A stretch of DNA of 10,167 nucleotides from Acidobacteriaceae bacterium (GTDB lineage Bacteria > Acidobacteriota > Terriglobia > Terriglobales > Acidobacteriaceae). Each line of letters starts with the position of its first letter. Within the stretch, counting starts at the first letter, position 1. The translations under genes and the position numbers were made by a program. The notes beneath the pieces were generated by a model. The model did no database searches. It had not been told where the DNA came from and worked only from the letters and a program-made list of their open reading frames with translations. Of this stretch, positions 1-5,749 are shown piece after piece. The stretch is taken from assembly GCA_003139975.1 (NCBI GenBank), contig PLHN01000306.1, positions 1 to 10,167 on the forward strand, given 5' to 3'.

Positions 1-1788
1 ACGCGCGCCAAGCAGGACCGCGCGGGCGAAAACGGCAAGGCAAAGTATCTGCCGTTGCTGGTGCACGGCGACGCGGCGTTTGCAGGACAGGGGATCACCG
101 CGGAGACGCTGAACTATGCGGATCTCCCCGGCTACACCGTGGGCGGGACGATTCACCTGATTGTGAATAACCTGCTAGGGTTTACGACCAACGCCCGCGA
201 CGAGCACTCTTCTCGATTCGCCGCCCAACTGGCGCGGCGGCAGGCGATTCCGATCTTCCACGTGAACGGCGAAGATGTGGACGCGGTGATGTGGATCGCG
301 CGCATCGCGGCGGAATATCGCTACCAGTTTGGCACCGACGTGGTAGTGGACCTGATCGGATACCGCCGTCATGGCCATAGCGAAGTGGACGATCCCACGG
401 TGACGCAGCCGCTCATGTACAAGGCGATCAAGCAGCATCCGCCGCTGTTTGATATTTACGCGAAACAAATTGGTATCGAGAATCTTGCCGAGCGTGTGGC
501 GGCGATCAAGGCTGAATTCGAAGGAGCGCAAAAGACGGCATCGAAGGCCACAAAGAAGCCGTCTCTGCGGGAACTGCCTTCGTATTGGGATAACTATTGC
601 GGAGGCCGGTATCACGCAGAGTATGACGTGCCGACCGGAATCGCGCGCGAAGAGTTGATCGCGTTAACAGAACGGCTGACGACCTATCCGGACGGATTTC
701 ACATCCATCCGAAGGTGAAAAAGCTGCTGGAACAGCGCGCGGAAATGGGAACGGGAAAGAAGCCGCTTGACTATGGAATGGCGGAGGCGCTGGCCTTTGC
801 AAGCCTGCTTAAGCAGGGTATTCCGGTACGCCTGAGCGGGCAGGATTCGCGGCGGGCCACGTTCAACCAGCGGCATTCGGTGTTAATCGATACCGAAGAC
901 GAGACCGAATACGTTCCTTTGTGCAATGTCGCGCCGGGCCAGGCGGCATGCCAGATCTATAACTCGACGCTTTCGGAAGCGGGCGTGATGGGATTCGAAT
1001 ACGGCTATAGCCGCGATTATCCCGAGACGCTGGTGCTTTGGGAAGCGCAGTTTGGAGACTTCGCCAATGTGGCGCAGGCGGTCATCGATCAGTTTGTTTG
1101 CGCGGGCGAGGATAAGTGGGGATTGCTTTCAGGGCTGGTGCTGCTGCTGCCGCACGGGTACGAAGGACAGGGGCCGGAACACTCGAGCGCGCGCGTCGAG
1201 CGCTATTTGCAGCTAGCGGCGCGCGATAATTTCCAGATCTGCCAGCCCTCGAATGCCGGACAGTATTTCCATCTGCTGCGGCGGCAGGCGCTGCGCAAGT
1301 GGAGGAAGCCTCTGGTGGTCTTCACGCCGAAAAGCATGCTGCGGCATCCGGATGCGCTTTCCCCGCTCGACGACCTGACGCATCAGCGGTTCTTACCGGT
1401 GATTCCGGATACCGAAGCCCACGATGTGAAGCGCATTCTGATCTGTACGGGAAAGATCGGGCATGAACTGCGCGCGGAGCGGCAGAAGCGCGGCGACATG
1501 AGCACGGCGATTGTGTTTCTCGAACAGATGTATCCGTTCCCCGAGGCGGAACTAACGGCGGAGCTCGATCGCCACAGCAAGGCGCGCGATATTGTGTGGG
1601 TGCAGGAAGAACCATCGAACATGGGCGCGCTGTTTTATATGCTGCCGCGGCTCCGAAGGATCGCCCACGAGCGGCCGGTGCTTTCGGTGAAGCGATCGGG
1701 GAGCGCGAGTCCGGCCACGGGATCGGCGAAAGCGCACGAGGTGGAGCAGAAGACGCTGCTGGCGCTCGCGTTCACGACGCAGGGGTGA
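1..1788 (+). CDS. sucA: 2-oxoglutarate dehydrogenase E1 component, 3' part (5' end outside window)
   Basis: This is the thiamine-diphosphate E1 subunit of the TCA-cycle 2-oxoglutarate dehydrogenase complex, which decarboxylates 2-oxoglutarate and passes the succinyl group to the lipoyl E2. The frame is open from the first base, so about 595 C-terminal residues are visible; family members are usually 900 or more. In order I see HGDAAFAGQG (from nt 64) followed by VNNLLGFTT (nt 163), the GDx-NN Mg/ThDP motif; YRRHGHSEVDDPTVTQPLMY (nt 361); the pyrimidine-binding domain with LSEAGVMGFEYG, whose Glu (nt 976) is the expected ThDP-activating residue; and HGYEGQGPEHSSARVERY (nt 1153). The C-terminal domain has VVFTPKSMLRHP and VWVQEEPSNMGA. 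The frame is intact to TGA at 1786-1788. No sucB follows: the next genes point the other way, so E2 must be encoded elsewhere or upstream. The family call is near certain from the motifs. Confidence 0.97.
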   Translation, partial: TRAKQDRAGENGKAKYLPLLVHGDAAFAGQGITAETLNYADLPGYTVGGTIHLIVNNLLGFTTNARDEHSSRFAAQLARRQAIPIFHVNGEDVDAVMWIARIAAEYRYQFGTDVVVDLIGYRRHGHSEVDDPTVTQPLMYKAIKQHPPLFDIYAKQIGIENLAERVAAIKAEFEGAQKTASKATKKPSLRELPSYWDNYCGGRYHAEYDVPTGIAREELIALTERLTTYPDGFHIHPKVKKLLEQRAEMGTGKKPLDYGMAEALAFASLLKQGIPVRLSGQDSRRATFNQRHSVLIDTEDETEYVPLCNVAPGQAACQIYNSTLSEAGVMGFEYGYSRDYPETLVLWEAQFGDFANVAQAVIDQFVCAGEDKWGLLSGLVLLLPHGYEGQGPEHSSARVERYLQLAARDNFQICQPSNAGQYFHLLRRQALRKWRKPLVVFTPKSMLRHPDALSPLDDLTHQRFLPVIPDTEAHDVKRILICTGKIGHELRAERQKRGDMSTAIVFLEQMYPFPEAELTAELDRHSKARDIVWVQEEPSNMGALFYMLPRLRRIAHERPVLSVKRSGSASPATGSAKAHEVEQKTLLALAFTTQG

Positions 1789-1832
1789 TTCGAGGGCAGA
1801 GGTTAGAGGTCAGATTGCAGAGGTTGCGTTCC

Positions 1833-1864
1833 GCGAGGCGAGCGCCTCACTTCTGACGCCTCGC
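1833..1864 (+). terminator. Possible hairpin downstream of sucA
   Basis: GCGAGGCG (1833-1840) is perfectly complementary to CGCCTCGC (1857-1864), an 8-bp GC-rich stem with a 16-nt loop, starting 45 nt after the sucA stop. The first arm can also fold with CGCCTC at 1843-1848. There is no T-run after it, so a Rho-independent terminator is only a possibility; a fortuitous GC palindrome is equally likely. Confidence 0.25.
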
Positions 1865-1889
1865 TGGGGCGGCAATAGAAAGCCGCGAG

Positions 1890-2018
1890 TTACCATTTCC
1901 ATTCCCTGCCGTCGAACGCATTCCGCTTGACGGAGCCGAGCAGGAGTTCGTCGTGAACCGCTGACCCGGCGGCGCGGAAAATCTTGTCCCAATTCTGCCG
2001 AGGTGGTTCCGAGCCCCT
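1890..2018 (-). pseudogene. C-terminal remnant of an AbrB/MazE-type antitoxin (candidate)
   Basis: The minus strand ends an open frame with PRQNWDKIFRAAGSAVHDEL followed by a tail finishing FDGREWKW and TAA at 1890-1892. Small AbrB/MazE-type antitoxins often end this way: a PRxxW(D/E)xxF segment, a (D/E)xLL segment, then an acidic FDxxEW(E/K)W tail. The N-terminal swapped-hairpin DNA-binding half is missing. Upstream the frame runs into the terminator hairpin of the neighbouring gene (2042-2065) with no family resemblance and no plausible start. No MazF or PIN toxin lies downstream; only about 100 nt separate it from the sucA stop. I infer a decayed antitoxin tail. The alternative is a chance resemblance in an open minus frame. 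The left boundary (stop) is firm; the right boundary is approximate. Confidence 0.45.
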
Positions 2019-2041
2019 CTTAATCTTGGGCAAAGAAACGA

Positions 2042-2065
2042 AGGCCCAGGACTTTGCCTGGGCCT
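2042..2065 (-). terminator. Rho-independent-like terminator of the 85-residue coiled-coil gene
   Basis: AGGCCCAGG (2042-2050) and CCTGGGCCT (2057-2065) form a perfect 9-bp stem with a 6-nt loop. Read on the minus strand, the hairpin lies 26 nt after the stop codon of the coiled-coil gene and is followed by the T-rich stretch TCGTTTCTTT. On the plus strand no T-run follows, so it best serves the minus-strand gene. Confidence 0.75.
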
Positions 2066-2091
2066 CCGTGGACAAAGCTTTCGTGATTTTT

Positions 2092-2349
2092 CTACGGCCA
2101 GCGCTTGGCCGCATCTTCCCATCCGGCAGCGCGCGGCGGAGCGTTGACCGCCTGGGCGGCAATCGGAGCGGGAATGCGAATCGGCTGCTGCTGCGCCGCA
2201 ACTGAGGTCAGTGCCGGTTTGGACGCCTCGGCGACCACCTCTTTTTCTTCGGAAAGCAATGGGGCCGCGACGCGCAAGGCCTCTACCTCTTTTTCCAATC
2301 GCGCTAGTTCAAGCTCTTTCTGTCTTAAAACCTCGTAAACGTTTTTCAT
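2092..2349 (-). CDS. Small coiled-coil hypothetical protein (85 aa)
   Basis: The predicted protein has 85 residues. Residues 1 to about 30 (MKNVYEVLRQKELELARLEK onward) form a strongly heptad-patterned, charged amphipathic helix, likely a coiled coil. The rest is an Ala/Pro/Gln-rich, probably disordered tail ending WEDAAKRWP. There is no signal peptide or membrane segment. I chose ATG at 2347-2349 because AAAGGTG lies 8 nt upstream on the minus strand; an in-frame GTG at 2356-2358 would overlap that ribosome-binding site. The gene has a consensus-like promoter and a hairpin terminator of its own, so it is probably monocistronic. I recall similar short proteins as conserved hypotheticals in acidobacterial genomes, but no function is known to me. 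The coiled coil suggests oligomerisation or partner binding only. Confidence 0.8.
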   Translation of the reverse strand: MKNVYEVLRQKELELARLEKEVEALRVAAPLLSEEKEVVAEASKPALTSVAAQQQPIRIPAPIAAQAVNAPPRAAGWEDAAKRWP

Positions 2350-2389
2350 GCTCAGCACCTTTTTGTAACGCGGAGAACGTCAACGGCAG

Positions 2390-2417
2390 AGTATGAGTTT
2401 TCGGCGCGTTTTGTCAA
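2390..2417 (-). promoter_or_regulatory. Sigma-70-like promoter of the small coiled-coil gene
   Basis: On the minus strand, a perfect -35 TTGACA (2412-2417) is followed by a 16-nt spacer and a -10 CATACT (2390-2395, 4 of 6 matches). The predicted transcript would start near 2383 and give a leader of about 35 nt containing the AAAGGTG ribosome-binding site. The region between this promoter and the stop of the GAF gene also holds a T7 run on the minus strand (near 2443-2450), but I see no convincing stem before it. Confidence 0.6.
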
Positions 2418-2496
2418 GAAAGATGGACCTCTCATGCCAATAAAAAAACCGTTGAGCATTGTGCCGCCGCGCCCTGGACCAGCGAACAACGTGAGG

Positions 2497-3660
2497 TCAG
2501 CGAAAAAGAACGATAGCAACTAGCACGCCAAGGATCAGGACAATGATCACCAGCAGATTCACGTGGTCAGACAGCCATGATTCCTTAACCGGGGTAGCAT
2601 TGGCGAGAAAGGGTGGCAAGGGCTCATCCGTCGCGGCCGCTGATTCCGCTGGCTGCGGACTCACCGGTTCACTCAGGACTGGGGTCTGCCCGACTCTGTC
2701 GTCCTTTTTCCTTTCGCAATCGAGACAAAGGGATCTCCCTTCGGATACCGGGAATCCGCAGGATGCGCATTTCTGAACGCGGAGCATCGAGTCAGGAAGC
2801 TGGGCGGATTCCGCGGTTTCAATTCCCCGATTTGTTTCGAGCGGCGGCACGGATTCCACAGGCAATTGGCAGGTATGGAATTGGGAAAGCTCAGCGAAGG
2901 CGACGACATCTTTGGCTTCAGCATTCGTGGACAATGGAATCGATACCGCCGGGATGTTCTGCGGTGGTTGCGGTACTGTCGCGACCGATAAAGCGGGGAC
3001 AATTGAAGCCGAGGTCCTCCCTGCTTGCTTCCCCTGCTCCTGTTTCGCAAGCGGGAGAGGCACTGCTCCATGGCGCTGTTCGGCTAGATCCAGCGCCGTT
3101 AGGGTAAGGTCAGCCATGCGTTCAAGCGCGATCAGATCGCGTTCCTCGAAAGCGTAAGCGTGGTCGGAGAAAAGCTCGAACAGTCCGCGCACCTCGCCAC
3201 TTTGCCGCAGCAGCGGCAAGACCACGATCGAGGCGATGCCGAGCGCCCGGCAAGCTTCAAGGTTCACGCGCGGATCGGCCTCTGCATTGTCGCAACGCAG
3301 CAACTGACGTCGTGTGATGCTTTCGCCGGTCAGCCCGGACCGTACCTGCAACCGGGCGCCGATCGAGGGGGCGCAGGAACCGGCGCTGGCCCGGCAAACC
3401 ATCTCGCCGCCCTGCGGCAAGGCGAGCGCGGTTCCAGTGGCGCCTGTGATGTATTGCGCCCGCTCGACCAAAAGCTGGAGTGCGGCGTCGAGTTCAGGTT
3501 CTTCCAAGCCGCGGCTTAGGTCGGCATCAGTTGGCAGACCTGACGGCGCCCGCGCTGCAGCAGCGGCTTCACCCGGCACGCTGCCGCTCGAAGGGAAATC
3601 GTCGGGTTGGGGGAAGCCCGGCATGCGATTATGCGCTCTTTGGTTTGCCGCAAGGGTCAC
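2497..3660 (-). CDS. GAF-domain protein with zinc-ribbon motif and C-terminal membrane anchor
   Basis: The predicted protein has 387 residues. After a Pro/Ala-rich head, residues about 57-193 form a GAF sensor domain: an LQLLVERAQYITGATGTALA helix-strand, VRSGLTGESI, a CDNAEADPRVN segment, IASIVVLPLL, then FEERDLIALERMADLTLTAL. Residues 195-290 are a low-complexity Pro/Ala/Ser linker. Next come CASC (C298, C301) and CLDC (C312, C315), a compact CxxC-x10-CxxC zinc-ribbon pattern, another disordered stretch, and one hydrophobic helix at about 367-386 next to the C-terminus (LLVIIVLILGVLVAIVLF). There is no N-terminal signal, so it is likely a tail-anchored inner-membrane protein with a cytoplasmic sensor. 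No kinase, cyclase or HD effector domain is present. The frame opens with GTG at 3658-3660; ATG at 3622-3624 (residue 13) is an equally good start, with no strong ribosome-binding site at either. It lies 109 nt downstream of phoU and may be co-transcribed. The ligand is unknown. Confidence 0.82.
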   Translation of the reverse strand: MTLAANQRAHNRMPGFPQPDDFPSSGSVPGEAAAAARAPSGLPTDADLSRGLEEPELDAALQLLVERAQYITGATGTALALPQGGEMVCRASAGSCAPSIGARLQVRSGLTGESITRRQLLRCDNAEADPRVNLEACRALGIASIVVLPLLRQSGEVRGLFELFSDHAYAFEERDLIALERMADLTLTALDLAEQRHGAVPLPLAKQEQGKQAGRTSASIVPALSVATVPQPPQNIPAVSIPLSTNAEAKDVVAFAELSQFHTCQLPVESVPPLETNRGIETAESAQLPDSMLRVQKCASCGFPVSEGRSLCLDCERKKDDRVGQTPVLSEPVSPQPAESAAATDEPLPPFLANATPVKESWLSDHVNLLVIIVLILGVLVAIVLFR

Positions 3661-3705
3661 GCGGACAGACGGACCAAAACCTGCGGCTCACACGAAGATT
3701 GCTGA

Positions 3706-3745
3706 CCAGAGTCTCGCCTTGGAGGCTCTGGCTGTCAAGAGCCAG
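3706..3745 (-). other. Overlapping inverted repeats between phoU and the GAF gene
   Basis: Two stems compete here. CCAGAG (3706-3711) pairs with CTCTGG (3726-3731), while CTGGCT (3728-3733) pairs with AGCCAG (3740-3745). They share bases 3728-3731, so only one can form at a time. The second stem ends 25 nt after the phoU stop, and the minus strand also carries TTGACA in its loop region (3733-3738). No T-run follows. It could terminate, protect a 3' end or contain a weak internal promoter; none is proven. Confidence 0.3.
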
Positions 3746-3769
3746 CGGGTGCTTCGTGGGTATCTGAAG

Positions 3770-4498
3770 TTATGCCGAGGCGTCGTCTTTGTGACGCAGC
3801 CACTCAATAAACATCTGCTCGCGCGGCTTGTCGTAGGCCATGAGCAAGTGGCGAATGCTGCGTCCGCTGACGAAGTGGCAAACTTCTTCTGCAAGATTTT
3901 TGGCGTGGTCGCCGGCGCGCTCGAGGGATTGCGTCATGAAGATGACTTGCAGACTGGCGCGGCGTTCGACATTTTCAGGGTTCTCGAGGTGGCGGAGAAA
4001 GATCAGATTGCGGAGGCGATCCATCTCGGCATCGGCGCGCAGAACTTCGATCGCCTTCTTGACGTCGCGTTGCGAGAACGACTGGCCCACGTCGGCCAGC
4101 ATCTTTTCGAGAATGGTCGCCATCTGGGTCAGTTCGCGTGCGTCCTGCGGATCAATCCGGGCTCCCGTGGCCTGGGCGCTGGTCGCAAAACTCAACAGCA
4201 GATCGCCGATGCGCTCCAGCCCGATCATCAGCTTCATGCAGGCGAGCAACTGCCCAGTTTCGGCTTCGGGCACGCGCGTGATGGTGGAAGTCACGCCCGA
4301 GTCCACTTCGACATCGATGGCGTCGAGATCCTTTTCGCATTGGCGAATCGCATCCAGTCGGGACATCGAACCGGTGGCAATTCCTTCGGCGGCGATGGCA
4401 GCGGCCTGCCGCGCCAGCTCGCACGCTTCGACCGTCCGCTTAACCAGGTCAGGGTACGACGGCTCCGCCGCTGGCTTCTTCACGCTGGCTGTACTCAT
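3770..4498 (-). CDS. phoU: PhoU phosphate-signalling regulator
   Basis: PhoU is a cytoplasmic all-helical protein that restrains Pho-regulon signalling through PhoR and the phosphate transporters. The predicted 242 residues hold two PhoU three-helix repeats. The signature of each is visible: LERIGD at residues 94-99 and LERAGDHAKNLAEEV at 192-206, both carrying the acidic and Gly-Asp residues used for metal binding in the family. Length fits the usual 215-245. I chose ATG at 4496-4498 because the frame further upstream (to 4588) lacks family similarity and crosses a strong stem-loop. A weak AGG lies 12 nt before the ATG. Unlike the common pstSCAB-phoU order, no Pst genes are adjacent; instead it is divergent from a DUF47-Pit operon, and a PhoR-like kinase lies at the right edge of the window. 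This suggests a role linked to Pit or PhoR, which is inference. Confidence 0.93.
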   Translation of the reverse strand: MSTASVKKPAAEPSYPDLVKRTVEACELARQAAAIAAEGIATGSMSRLDAIRQCEKDLDAIDVEVDSGVTSTITRVPEAETGQLLACMKLMIGLERIGDLLLSFATSAQATGARIDPQDARELTQMATILEKMLADVGQSFSQRDVKKAIEVLRADAEMDRLRNLIFLRHLENPENVERRASLQVIFMTQSLERAGDHAKNLAEEVCHFVSGRSIRHLLMAYDKPREQMFIEWLRHKDDASA

Positions 4499-4517
4499 GG
4501 GCAAAATCAACCTGCTT

Positions 4518-4562
4518 GATTGGATGCCGCATCCGCACCGGTAGACGCGAGCGGCATCAATC
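4518..4562 (-). promoter_or_regulatory. Stem-loop in the phoU leader
   Basis: GATTGGATGCCGC (4518-4530) pairs with GCGGCATCAATC (4551-4562), giving 12 base pairs with one bulged G and a 20-nt loop. Its proximal foot is 19 nt before the phoU ATG, and the only candidate ribosome-binding sequence (AGCAGG on the minus strand) follows directly after the stem. It could affect translation or mRNA stability of phoU, or be a protein-binding palindrome; which is unknown. Confidence 0.45.
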
Positions 4563-5083
4563 CAGAGTTTGGCACACACTTCCAGCAAAAGTGTAGTTCC
4601 TCGCGTCCCGGGGCAGGTTACAACGCGATAAATTTATGGTTGGCGAAATGGAAGACCCAAGCAATAGGGCAGTTTCTGGAAACCGTTCGATGCATGGTTA
4701 TGAATCCCTGTTGAGCGGCCAGGGCCCCATCGCGGAGGGTAAGTATTACCATTGTTATCTCGCCTAAGCCGCCCAAGAGCCGCACAATGTTGCCATGGGA
4801 TTGGGTGTTCTTTTTCTCGGGTTTCTCCAGCGCGTCGCCGTAGGAGCAGGCACGGTATTGGCCGTGTTTCTCGTCATTCGGCTCGGATTGCGCCGGCGTT
4901 CGCCGATTGCCGTCAGTCGCCGAATAACCCACTAGCTTTCGCCGCCGGCGTCGCTCCCGACGCGCGTTTCGCTGCCGACGGGTTAGCATCCGCATTCCCA
5001 CCCGCTCCGTTTGACTCACTTCGCTGCCGCGTGAGATAGTTGCCTGCTCCGATCACCGCAACTGACTGTAAACACAAATAATA

Positions 5084-5103
5084 TTGGAGTCTGTTGCTCC
5101 CAA
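5084..5103 (+). promoter_or_regulatory. Hairpin containing the ribosome-binding site of the DUF47 gene
   Basis: The only Shine-Dalgarno candidate before the DUF47 gene is GGAG (5086-5089), an unusually long 14 nt from the ATG. TTGGAG (5084-5089) can pair with CTCCCAA (5097-5103, one extra C), a short stem with a 7-nt loop directly abutting the start codon at 5104. This would hide the GGAG. The stem is only about 6 bp, so the idea is tentative. Confidence 0.3.
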
Positions 5104-5718
5104 ATGGTCCGCCTTATTCCTAAAGATAACAGCTTCTTCGCCATGTTCTCGGCCATGTCCGACAACCTCATCGCCGGGGCTCGAACGCTGGTCGATCTCT
5201 TCGCCAATTACCGCGATGTCGGAAGCAAAATCGACGCGATTCACCGCATCGAGCGCGAGGGCGATGAAATGACGCATGCCATCCTGACCAAACTCAACCA
5301 GACGTTCATCACACCTTTCGACCGGGAAGACATTCACGAGTTGGCCTCAAAGCTCGATGATGTCCTCGACTTCATCAATGCTTCCGGCGCTCGCATCGAG
5401 ATGTACCGAATCACGACTCCGCCGGCCGCTGCCGGAGAACTGGCCGTGATCATCCTGAAGCAATGCCACGAATTGCAGCAGGCGGTATCTCTGATGCAGA
5501 AGAATGGCAATATCCTGGGACATTGTGTGGAGATCAACCGTCTGGAGAACGAAGCCGACCAAGTGTCCCAGCAGGCCATCGCCACCCTGTTTGAACACGA
5601 AAAGGACCCGATCAACCTCATCAAGATCAAGGAGTTGCTGGAATGCCTCGAGCGGGCAACTGACAAGGCGGAAGACGTCGCCAACGTATTGGAAACGGTC
5701 GTTCTGAAAAGCACGTGA
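5104..5718 (+). CDS. DUF47 / PhoU-like Pit accessory protein
   Basis: This 204-residue, cytoplasmic, all-helical protein belongs to the DUF47 family (PhoU-like, often called the TIGR00153 or Pit accessory protein), which is typically encoded directly before a Pit transporter and thought to regulate it. Typical signatures are the start MVRLIPKDNSFFAMF, IEREGDEMTH (49-58), TPFDREDIHELASKLDDVLD (70-89), INRLENEADQV (144-154) and LERATDKAEDVANVLE (182-197). The two E-x-D-x-x motifs mirror those of PhoU repeats. Length matches the family (about 205-215). The ATG at 5104 fits the family start and no in-frame alternative lies just upstream. The pit gene follows after 31 nt, so the pair is almost certainly one operon. 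Its opposite neighbour is a true PhoU, so the locus carries two PhoU-superfamily proteins. Confidence 0.93.
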   Translation: MVRLIPKDNSFFAMFSAMSDNLIAGARTLVDLFANYRDVGSKIDAIHRIEREGDEMTHAILTKLNQTFITPFDREDIHELASKLDDVLDFINASGARIEMYRITTPPAAAGELAVIILKQCHELQQAVSLMQKNGNILGHCVEINRLENEADQVSQQAIATLFEHEKDPINLIKIKELLECLERATDKAEDVANVLETVVLKST

Positions 5719-5749
5719 TGCTCAATAACTTACCCAAACAGGAAACCTG

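Larger units (their letters stand above)
4499..5103. other. Divergent intergenic region between phoU and the DUF47-Pit operon
   Basis: This 605-base stretch separates divergent phosphate genes and must hold both promoters. For phoU, a weak candidate is ACCCAA (4655-4660, read TTGGGT on the minus strand) with TTTATG (4633-4638, read CATAAA) and a 16-nt spacer. For the plus operon, TAATAT (5079-5084) is a good -10, but no matching -35 sits 16-18 nt upstream. An inverted repeat ACACTT/AAGTGT (4576-4581 and 4589-4594) could be an operator. A plus-strand reading frame at 4795-4935 would give a 46-residue peptide with one hydrophobic stretch (LAVFLVIRLG) but has no ribosome-binding site. I see no clear gene here. 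Confidence 0.6.

Noticed and set aside
1596..1856. An 86-codon plus-strand frame overlapping the sucA 3' end
   Set aside because: It is an out-of-frame shadow of sucA with low-complexity Ala/Gly/Arg content and no family resemblance.
2443..2450. A run of seven T on the minus strand, downstream of the GAF gene, as a terminator
   Set aside because: No stable GC stem ends directly before the T-run.
3314..4519. A 401-codon plus-strand open frame antisense to both the GAF gene and phoU
   Set aside because: Its translation has no recognisable domain, runs across two genes with clear GAF and PhoU signatures on the other strand, and is explained by GC-rich codon bias opening the opposite frame.
4499..4588. 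An N-terminal extension of PhoU by 30 residues from an upstream alternative start
   Set aside because: The extra residues do not look like PhoU, no ribosome-binding site supports the upstream start, and the segment contains the 12-bp leader stem-loop.
4795..4935. A 46-codon plus-strand frame with one hydrophobic stretch, MGLGVLFLGFLQRV onward
   Set aside because: No Shine-Dalgarno, an unconvincing basic tail and no known relative; kept only as a remark in the intergenic entry.
4618..5019. A 133-codon minus-strand frame in the divergent phosphate intergenic region
   Set aside because: The N-terminal half is an Arg-rich low-complexity run, there is no ribosome-binding site, and I recognise no family; it overlaps another open frame on the plus strand of equal quality.
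5060..5085. A possible Pho box (CTGTAAA-CACA-AATAATA) upstream of the DUF47-Pit operon
   Set aside because: The second half-site does not match CTGTCAT and the first matches it only partly; the similarity is too weak to call PhoB binding.
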